From Ruminococcus sp. (GTDB taxonomy: Bacteria; Bacillota; Clostridia; Oscillospirales; Ruminococcaceae), in assembly GCA_015066745.1 (NCBI GenBank), contig SVNW01000003.1, positions 29,158 to 93,157 on the forward strand: DNA of 64,000 bases, given 5' to 3'. The notes beneath the pieces are model-generated. The model had not been told where the DNA came from. It worked only from the letters and a program-made list of their open reading frames with translations, and did no database searches. The translations under genes were made by a program, and so were the position numbers. How positions within the stretch are numbered: position 1 is the first letter of the stretch; the number at the start of each line of letters is the position of its first letter. Below are positions 58,031 through 64,000 of the stretch, piece by piece.

Positions 58031-58085
58031 ATTTTATCATATGACACACATAATGTCAACCTTAAATTTTAATTTTGAGTTGACA
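58031..58085 (-). promoter_or_regulatory. bioY promoter with BirA-like operator
   Basis: Minus-strand TTGACA (58059-58054), 17 nt, TAAAAT (58036-58031). The -35 lies in the half-site TGTCAACC (58054-58061), which faces AGTTGACA (58078-58085) across 16 nt. Spacing and sequence fit bacterial BirA repressor sites; the gene context supports this. Confidence 0.7.
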
Positions 58086-58195
58086 ATCAACTTGAACAAA
58101 TAATGAAAATTTACCCTTTTTTTGCTGATTATGTGTTATAATTTTTTCAGTGCTTTATTGTCATGTTGTATTTTTAGTATGAAGGAGAAATAAAG

Positions 58196-59053
58196 TTGGA
58201 AACAGTAAAAAAGTGCAGTGATAAAAGTTTTGTTTATTTGTCGATGCTGTGGCTTATAGAAGGTATTGTGGTAGGATTTGGCGCTATACTTCCCGGTGTT
58301 AGCGGAGGTGCTTTATGTGTAGCATTTGGAATGTACCGTCCCATTATTGAAACGGTAAACGGTCTTAGAGAGGGAATAAAGAAAAACGGAAAAATGCTCG
58401 GAATATTTATTATAGGTGTAATTATAGGTTTTGTCGGATTATCAAAACTTGCTTCATGGCTTCTTGAAAAGAATGCTGTTGTGATAACCTGTATGTTTGT
58501 AGGTTTTATTCTTGGTACGATACCTGAGTTGTGGCATGATTCGGGCGAAAAAGGAAGAAACAGAAATTCATATATATCTATGATTTTGGGATTTTTAGTG
58601 ATGATGGTTATACTTATACTTCTTAAAACCTCATTTTCTTTAAATATTTCTCCCGGAATATCCGGATATTTATTGTGCGGAGCATTATGGGGGTTAAGTT
58701 TTATAGTACCGGGTTTAAGTTCATCTTCTCTTCTTTTATTTTTCGGTTTGTATCAGCCGATGCTTGAAGGAATATCTTCATTTAATTTTGCTGTATTGAT
58801 ACCTCTTCTGTTTGGTCTTATAATATGTGTTCTTTTGCTTTCAAAAGGTGTTGGATATGCATATAAAAAATATTATTCTGCTGTGTCACATGGTGTACTT
58901 GGGATAATTGTGGCTACAGCGATAATGATAGTTCCATTGTCTGATGATATAAATATTGCGGTAAAGGGCATCTTTATCATTATAGGAGCAGTTATTTCAT
59001 ATATTATGACACGCATCTGCGACAGTTTGCGTAATAAAACTTCACAACCATAA
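58196..59053 (+). CDS. DUF368 (PopT-like) membrane protein, second copy (TTG start)
   Basis: 285 residues. TTG start with AAGGAG 8 nt upstream. The repeats are GFGAILPGVSGGALCVAFGMYR near residue 28 and LSFIVPGLSSSSLLLFFGLYQ near 165, the duplicated DUF368 pattern; about eight helices. It differs strongly from the 52517 copy, so the two are old paralogues. Presumed undecaprenyl-phosphate recycling, by family. Ends at a bidirectional terminator. Confidence 0.85.
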   Translation: METVKKCSDKSFVYLSMLWLIEGIVVGFGAILPGVSGGALCVAFGMYRPIIETVNGLREGIKKNGKMLGIFIIGVIIGFVGLSKLASWLLEKNAVVITCMFVGFILGTIPELWHDSGEKGRNRNSYISMILGFLVMMVILILLKTSFSLNISPGISGYLLCGALWGLSFIVPGLSSSSLLLFFGLYQPMLEGISSFNFAVLIPLLFGLIICVLLLSKGVGYAYKKYYSAVSHGVLGIIVATAIMIVPLSDDINIAVKGIFIIIGAVISYIMTRICDSLRNKTSQP

Positions 59054-59101
59054 AAAAATTCCTGCTGGATTTCATATTATGATTTTCAGCAGGAATTTTT
59101 T
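59053..59101. terminator. Bidirectional terminator
   Basis: Stem AAAAATTCCTGCTG / CAGCAGGAATTTTT between convergent genes. Confidence 0.85.
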
Positions 59102-59109
59102 ATGTTTTT

Positions 59110-59895
59110 TTAGTTCTGGATCAGTTTTTTTCTGTAATCTGCAGGTGACAGACAAGCGTATTTTCTGAACATTCTTGAAAAGTGTTCAGAGGAGTTATAA
59201 CCACATTTTTCTGCGATCTCAAAAACAGGTGTGTCGATGTCAGACAGCAGTTCCATTGCGTACTGCATTCTTGCGGTATAAACGTCATTCATACAGGAAG
59301 TTCCGAACAACTGTCGATAGAGCTTGTTGAGATATCCTACAGAAAGACCGAGGTCTTTTGAGATTTGAGGCATAGACCACTGAACACCGGGATTTGCGTA
59401 TATTTCTTTTCGAAGATCATACAGATTTTTTTCATATGGGATATAGATCTGGTCTTCATTTGTTTTGCTGTAGTTGTTAAGGTATAGCAGAATGACCATA
59501 AGAATGTTGTGGTATACTTTTTCGTTATCAATTTTGGGATCATTATAAAGTTTGCAGGCGAGATTCATTGATGTGGTCAGTGTGTCATCGTCACCGAGAA
59601 GTATAGGACGGTTTACCGGAAGTTCGAGTTCATCAAACATCTCTCTTTCTCCCGGAGCAAGCTGAAATCTTATCCAGTCGTCCATGTAAGGTTTTCCATT
59701 GGCGAAAAGGGCATGCGGTACGCATGAATCGATGATAAATGCGGTATTAGGCGAAACATGATATGTTTTATTATCTATTTTTACTATACCATCTGTCTGT
59801 ACAAGTAAAATCTGAAGTCCGTGATATCCGTTTTCTCTGACTACAGAAAAAGATTCATCATGTTGCCAGTGATAGCCGGCCAGTGAAATTGTCAT
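59110..59895 (-). CDS. AraC-family transcriptional regulator with cupin sensor domain
   Basis: 261 residues from the ATG with SD AAAGGA; longer in-frame starts upstream run through promoter-like DNA and are unlikely. The N-terminal cupin (about 15-120; TDGIVKIDNKTYHVSPNTAFIIDSC in part) probably binds a sugar. The C-terminal double helix-turn-helix (about 165-260) has MPQISKDLGLSVGYLNKLYRQ and IAEKCGYNSSEHFSRMFRKY. It is divergent from the dockerin-tagged rhamnogalacturonan lyase gene, its most likely target. Confidence 0.9.
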   Translation of the reverse strand: MTISLAGYHWQHDESFSVVRENGYHGLQILLVQTDGIVKIDNKTYHVSPNTAFIIDSCVPHALFANGKPYMDDWIRFQLAPGEREMFDELELPVNRPILLGDDDTLTTSMNLACKLYNDPKIDNEKVYHNILMVILLYLNNYSKTNEDQIYIPYEKNLYDLRKEIYANPGVQWSMPQISKDLGLSVGYLNKLYRQLFGTSCMNDVYTARMQYAMELLSDIDTPVFEIAEKCGYNSSEHFSRMFRKYACLSPADYRKKLIQN

Positions 59896-60229
59896 AAATA
59901 CAGATCCTTTCGTATAATTATTATTGCCTTGCATATGCCTGAATTTTTTGCGCATGTGCATTTTGGCTGATATCAAACAAAAAATATATTTTTTGTTTGG
60001 TATATGTGTTGACATACAATCATTTAATATTATTATAGCATAAAATATAGTTTTGGGCAAGATATTCAAAAACATCATGAACAAGTTCAAATTATTCATT
60101 GATATAAGTCAAATGTATTAGTATAATATATGTGAAGATACAGATAACCGGTTATAATCTTTATCTATTTAGCGACAATTTTATACATTGTTTGGCAATA
60201 GTGTTTATTTGGTGAAAGGGAGAATTAAG
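59896..60229. promoter_or_regulatory. Divergent control region araC-like / PL11 lyase
   Basis: 334 nt. Minus promoter TTGCCC (60060-60055)-17-TATAAT (60037-60032). Plus promoters TTGATA (60099-60104)-17-TATAAT (60122-60127) and possibly TTGACA (60009-60014)-16-TATTAT (60031-60036). Large inverted repeat ATATCAAACAAAAAA/TTTTTTGTTTGGTATAT (59970-60005) in the araC leader. Perfect palindrome ATAACCGGTTAT (60144-60155) in the lyase leader. Confidence 0.65.
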
Positions 60230-62992
60230 ATGTCAAATGTTTTTAAGCGTATAGTTTCCGCAGCTACTGCACTTCTTGTTACAGCAGCTTCAGGAGCTGT
60301 ACTTTCAGGTAATGATTCGGTTATCGCACAAGCAAAATATGGTACGGGCAAAAATGTTGTTGAAAATCTTAACAGAGGTATTTCAGCTATAAATACAGGT
60401 AAGGGAATGCTTGTAAGCTGGAGATTCCTTGCAAATGACAGCGATAATGCTGAATATAAACTCTATCGTGACGGTACACTTATTTATACAAGCAAGGCCG
60501 GTGAAGCAACTTGTTATCTCGATAAGAGTGGCGGCAGTAACTCAAAATATAAGGTAGAATACATTTCAGGCGGAAAAGTTGTAAATTCTGAAAATTGTAA
60601 TTTTACATCAAATAAAAATTACTTCGATATTCCGATCACTCCTCCTTCAGGCTCATACAATGCAAATGACTGTTCTGTAGGTGACGTAGACGGTGACGGT
60701 ACATATGAAATCTTTTTGAAGTGGGACCCTTCAAACCAGAAGGATAACTCACAGGAAGGTGTTACAGGAAATGTTTACATTGACTGTTACACAATTCAGG
60801 GTAAGCGTCTCTGGAGAATAGACCTCGGAAAAAATATCCGTGCAGGCGCTCACTATACACAGTTCCTCGTTGCAGACTTTGACTGTGACGGTAAGGCTGA
60901 AATGACCTGTAAGACAGCTGACGGTACAGTTGACGGTACAGGTAAAGTAATAGGTGATAAGAGCAAGGACTACAGAAATAACAAGGGATATATCCTTTCA
61001 GGTCCTGAATACTATACACTTTTTGAAGGTGCTACAGGTAAAGCTCTCGATACAGTTGAATACGCTTTCCCAAGAGGAAAGGTAAGTGACTGGGGCGATA
61101 ACTACGGTAACCGTGTAGATCGTTTTAACGGTGCTGTAGCATATCTTGATGGTGTAAAACCTTCAGCTATTTCGGGAAGAGGTTATTATACAAGACTTAC
61201 TGCGGTTGCTTATGATGTTGTAGATAAAAAGTTGGTAGTTCGCTGGAAATATGATTCCGGTAATGATCCGAAGAAGGGGTATCACAACGGAAATCACAAC
61301 TGTATGGCAGCTGATGTGGATAATGATGGTAAGCAGGAAGTGTGTTTTGGTTCAACTACGATAGATGATAACGGAAAGCTTCTATGGTGTAATAATCAGG
61401 GACATGGTGATGCTATGCACCTTGGTGATTTTCTTCCTGACAGAGCAGGTCTTGAACTCTGGATGTGTCATGAAAACAGTCCTTACGGTGTTTCACTTAT
61501 AGACGCAAAAACAGGTAAAAATATTTTCCACAAAAATCACTCAAAGGATACAGGACGTGCATGTTGCGGTAATATTCTTGCAAGCAATCCGGGTGCAGAA
61601 TTCTGGGGTGCTACAGGAAATGATATATTCAATGCCAGCGGTAAAACTATAGCAACAAACAAACCTGCACAGAACTTCATGATTTACTGGGACGGAGATC
61701 TCGAACGTGAAATTCTTGATGGTACTAAGATCGATAAATATGTAAGCACAAGCAAAATAAACAGACTCCTTACAGCAGACGGTTGTGCTGCAAACAACGG
61801 TTCAAAGAACAATCCGGGTCTTGCCGCTGATATCCTCGGTGACTGGCGTGAAGAACTTGTTGTAAGAACAAGTGATAATAAACACCTCAGAATTTATTCT
61901 ACATCTTATGAAACAAAAGTACGTCTTACAACTCTTATGCATGACGTTCAGTATCGTACACAGGTAGCTGGTGAACAGAACTGTTACAATCAGCCTGCAC
62001 ACCCAAGCTTCTATCTCGGTTCAGATGAAAAGCTTCCTGAAAGACCGGCTGTAACAATCAAGGGTTCAAGCACAGGTACAGGTAATAATACACCGTCAGA
62101 TCCTCCTGCAACAACAGAACCACCGGTAATTACTACTGTAACAACAACCGCTCCCCCGGTAGTTACAACAGGTGCTCCTGATACACAGACAGGACTTACA
62201 GATGGTGCTGTATATAAAATAAAGAACGCAAAGAGCGGACTTTATCTTGATGTTCTTGAAGGCACACCTGCTAACTCCACAAATGTTCAGCAGTGGGCAG
62301 GCAATGAAACACGTGATTCTATTTCATGGCAGCTTCAGTCAGCAGGAGACGGTTATTATTACTTAGTTTCTCAGGTTGGCGACAAGTCGTTTGCTCTTGA
62401 CGTAAGCGGAAAGAAAACAGCAGATGGAACAAATATCGAGATCTACACAATGAAGAAGGGCGAGAACCAGAAGTTTAAGCTTGTTCCTAATGCTGATGGT
62501 ACATTCAAGATACTGACAAAGATATCAGGCGATAAATCTTGTGTAGAAGTAGAAGACGGAAGCACTCAGCAGGGTGCAAATGTTCAGCAGTGGCAGGTAA
62601 ACAATTCTGCTCAGCAGAACTGGATAATAGAAACACTTGACGGAAAACAGGTAGTTCCTTCAGGCGCAGTAGTAACACAGGCTACAACACAGGCACCTCC
62701 TGTAACTACAGTAACACAGCCTGCTCCGCAGACATCAGCAACAACAGTTTCAACAACTGTTGCAACTTCAGCTCCTGTACAGAATATGGTATATGGTGAT
62801 ATAGACCGTAACAACGTTGTAGATCTTTCAGACCTTACAAAACTTAGTCTGTACCTCCTCAAAGATACACAGTTAAACGGAGATTCATACAGAGCTGCTG
62901 ACGTAGATGCAAACGGCACAGTTGATATTGCTGACCTTGCATTCCTCAAACAGTATATTTCAAAAGACAATGTCATTTTGGGTGCTCATTAA
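60230..62992 (+). CDS. Secreted rhamnogalacturonan lyase PL11 with ricin-type lectin module and dockerin
   Basis: Cleaves the rhamnogalacturonan I backbone of pectin by beta-elimination. 920 residues from the ATG with SD AAGGGAG (an ATG 42 nt upstream adds a non-signal tail). Signal peptide about 1-34; PL11 catalytic eight-bladed region about 38-620 (NLNRGISAINTGKGMLVSWR, GDVDGDGTYEIFLKWDPS, WRWxYD-like blades); Pro/Thr linker; ricin/CBM13 module about 655-800 with two Q-x-W repeats; Thr-rich linker; type I dockerin about 854-915 (GDIDRNNVVDLSDL, ADVDANGTVDIADL). The binding module plus dockerin point to a cellulosomal pectinase. Confidence 0.95.
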   Translation: MSNVFKRIVSAATALLVTAASGAVLSGNDSVIAQAKYGTGKNVVENLNRGISAINTGKGMLVSWRFLANDSDNAEYKLYRDGTLIYTSKAGEATCYLDKSGGSNSKYKVEYISGGKVVNSENCNFTSNKNYFDIPITPPSGSYNANDCSVGDVDGDGTYEIFLKWDPSNQKDNSQEGVTGNVYIDCYTIQGKRLWRIDLGKNIRAGAHYTQFLVADFDCDGKAEMTCKTADGTVDGTGKVIGDKSKDYRNNKGYILSGPEYYTLFEGATGKALDTVEYAFPRGKVSDWGDNYGNRVDRFNGAVAYLDGVKPSAISGRGYYTRLTAVAYDVVDKKLVVRWKYDSGNDPKKGYHNGNHNCMAADVDNDGKQEVCFGSTTIDDNGKLLWCNNQGHGDAMHLGDFLPDRAGLELWMCHENSPYGVSLIDAKTGKNIFHKNHSKDTGRACCGNILASNPGAEFWGATGNDIFNASGKTIATNKPAQNFMIYWDGDLEREILDGTKIDKYVSTSKINRLLTADGCAANNGSKNNPGLAADILGDWREELVVRTSDNKHLRIYSTSYETKVRLTTLMHDVQYRTQVAGEQNCYNQPAHPSFYLGSDEKLPERPAVTIKGSSTGTGNNTPSDPPATTEPPVITTVTTTAPPVVTTGAPDTQTGLTDGAVYKIKNAKSGLYLDVLEGTPANSTNVQQWAGNETRDSISWQLQSAGDGYYYLVSQVGDKSFALDVSGKKTADGTNIEIYTMKKGENQKFKLVPNADGTFKILTKISGDKSCVEVEDGSTQQGANVQQWQVNNSAQQNWIIETLDGKQVVPSGAVVTQATTQAPPVTTVTQPAPQTSATTVSTTVATSAPVQNMVYGDIDRNNVVDLSDLTKLSLYLLKDTQLNGDSYRAADVDANGTVDIADLAFLKQYISKDNVILGAH

Positions 62993-63023
62993 GAACCATA
63001 CAGATATAAAAAAACATTCCTAG

Positions 63024-63067
63024 ACAGAACAGACCGGTAAGTTTTAATGCTTATCGGTTTGTTTTGT
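63024..63067 (+). terminator. Terminator of the PL11 gene
   Basis: Stem about ACAGAACAGACCGGTAAG / CTTATCGGTTTGTTTTGT with U-rich 3' arm. Confidence 0.7.
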
Positions 63068-63173
63068 GTGTGACTGATGTATTACAATTTTTGTATTCAT
63101 AGGTCAGTTATAGAATAACATGAATGTCAACCGTATTAAATAAAAAACGGGTGACAATTTTAAAATAAAAATG

Positions 63174-63202
63174 TTGACATATTTTTATGGACGTGATATA
63201 AT
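63174..63202 (+). promoter_or_regulatory. Promoter of tRNA-Gln
   Basis: TTGACA (63174-63179), 17 nt, TATAAT (63197-63202), consensus, about 50 nt before the tRNA. Confidence 0.9.
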
Positions 63203-63253
63203 ATAAAAGTCGTCAGGTGAGAGCTAAAAACAAACGACGAACTGAATAAAAAC

Positions 63254-63325
63254 TGGGGTGTCGCCAAGCGGTAAGGCAGTGGACTCTGACTCCACCACTC
63301 GAGGGTTCAAATCCTTCCACCCCAA
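63254..63325 (+). tRNA. tRNA-Gln(CTG)
   Basis: 72 nt without encoded CCA. Acceptor TGGGGTG/CACCCCA, D-stem GCC/GGC, anticodon stem GTGGA/TCCAC with loop CTCTGAC (anticodon CTG), T-arm GAGGG-TTCAAAT-CCTTC, discriminator A. Confidence 0.95.
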
Positions 63326-63601
63326 CTCAATTGATAAAGTGTTGATACGATATGTATCGATGCTTTATTTTTTGCCTTTATGATATTAGTCAATAGTGTT
63401 AATAAAAATACAATAGTATTATTGATTACTAAATTAATAGGCATGATGTTGTAATGTTTAGTTGAAAATCTATTTTTAAAACGATTTTTTTTGTTTTATG
63501 TGTTGACTTTTGATGGTCATTGTGATACTATTGTTTTAACTATTTTCAGCAAGAATTCCCCCACCTCTAAGGTGGGGAATGAATTGCGCCATTTTCATCA
63601 C

Positions 63602-63630
63602 TTGACAATAGTAACATAATATGATAAACT
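63602..63630 (+). promoter_or_regulatory. Promoter of tnpB
   Basis: TTGACA (63602-63607), 17 nt, TAAACT (63625-63630) preceded by TGA, inside the element. Confidence 0.65.
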
Positions 63631-63690
63631 GAAATCAATTAAATATTATTGTGCATTAAAACATATAAGGAGCAAAAAGGAAGTGAAATT

Positions 63691-64000
63691 TTGGCGAACA
63701 AAGCATATAAATTCAGAATATATCCAAATGAAGAGCAAAAAGTTTTATTTGCCAAAACATTTGGTTGTGTCAGATTTATATACAACCAAATGCTAGCTGA
63801 TAAAATAGAATATTATAAAGAAACAAAGAAAAAACTGAATAACACTCCTGCACAATATAAAACTGAATTTGAATGGTTAAAAGAAGTAGATAGTCTTGCT
63901 CTTGCAAATGCTCAGATGAATTTGCAGAAGGCATACAATAACTTTTTTACTAACCCCAAAACAGGATTTCCAAAGTTCAAAAGTAAGCATAAGAACAGAA
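63691..64000 (+). CDS. tnpB: TnpB (IS605 OrfB) RNA-guided nuclease, 5' part
   Basis: First 103 codons of a tnpB gene cut by the window edge. TTG start with AAGGAAG 7 nt upstream. The translation begins MANKAYKFRIYPNEEQKVLF, followed by KTFGCVRFIYNQMLADK, LALANAQMNLQKAYNNFF and GFPKFKSKHKNR, the standard N-terminal helix-turn-helix region of OrfB. The RuvC motifs and the overlapping guide (omega) RNA lie beyond the window, so activity cannot be judged. Confidence 0.9.
   Translation, partial: MANKAYKFRIYPNEEQKVLFAKTFGCVRFIYNQMLADKIEYYKETKKKLNNTPAQYKTEFEWLKEVDSLALANAQMNLQKAYNNFFTNPKTGFPKFKSKHKNR

Larger units (their letters stand above)
63535..64000 (+). mobile_element. IS200/IS605-family element, left end (truncated by window)
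   Basis: Subterminal hairpin ATTCCCCCACCT-CTA-AGGTGGGGAAT (63555-63580, one bulged C) typical of IS605 left ends, followed by GAATTG and 110 nt further by tnpB. A TTTAA at 63535-63539 may be the target tag. No tnpA lies between, so it is a tnpB-only element unless tnpA lies beyond the window. The 63326-63534 gap upstream contains no gene, only a promoter-like TTGACT-17-TACTAT (63503-63531). Confidence 0.8.

Noticed and set aside
59896..60099. N-terminal extension of the AraC-type regulator
   Set aside because: The extension crosses promoters and a large inverted repeat, and is not part of the cupin domain; the ATG at 59895 has a good SD.

Overview
The window looks like a chromosome segment of a fibre-degrading, AT-rich Firmicute close to Ruminococcus (Oscillospiraceae). 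The evidence is four secreted enzymes with type I dockerins (a xylanase/esterase, a rhamnogalacturonan lyase and two papain-like proteases), many Shine-Dalgarno-led genes, a HrcA/CIRCE-controlled groESL, a SpoIID homologue and low-GC codon use. Species cannot be fixed from the sequence alone.

Layout. 1-2.1 kb and 8.6-13.4 kb: a surface-polysaccharide locus (three GT4 glycosyltransferases, a GDP-6-deoxy-4-keto-mannose reductase, and a Wzm/Wzt ABC exporter with a Wzt-type C-terminal domain). It is split by four tandem, mosaic AAA-ATPase-like/PD-(D/E)XK genes (2.2-8.6 kb). 13.6-32.6 kb: mostly housekeeping (pyruvate kinase, citrate synthase, TrmN6-like and RsmI methyltransferases, groESL, an HtrA protease behind an orphan response regulator, a DEDDh exonuclease, PnuC, tRNA-Arg), interrupted by the 1082-residue CBM-GH10-CBM-dockerin-CE1 enzyme and a SpoIID-like protein.

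32.6-47.0 kb is the most unusual part. Eight consecutive paralogous genes on the minus strand each encode a signal peptide, one to three secreted carbohydrate-binding-like modules, one transmembrane helix and a cytoplasmic GGDEF domain. Five have an intact GGDEF motif and three are degenerate. They form six transcription units. Each unit starts with nearly the same promoter (TAGACA or TGGACA, exactly 17 nt, TATAAT with an extended TG), usually preceded by an AT-rich palindrome-like box. A divergent LacI-type regulator sits at the head. The ectodomains share a pattern with the second binding module of the nearby xylanase, so I infer a multi-receptor system that couples extracellular polysaccharide recognition to cyclic-di-GMP signalling.

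47-64 kb: CCA-adding enzyme, a second HtrA, an operon of a DUF368 transporter, a small membrane protein and a Cache-like sensor with no output domain, two dockerin-tagged cysteine proteases, bioY with a BirA-like operator, a second DUF368 protein, an AraC-type regulator divergent from a dockerin-tagged PL11 rhamnogalacturonan lyase, tRNA-Gln, and the left end of an IS605-family element whose tnpB runs off the window.
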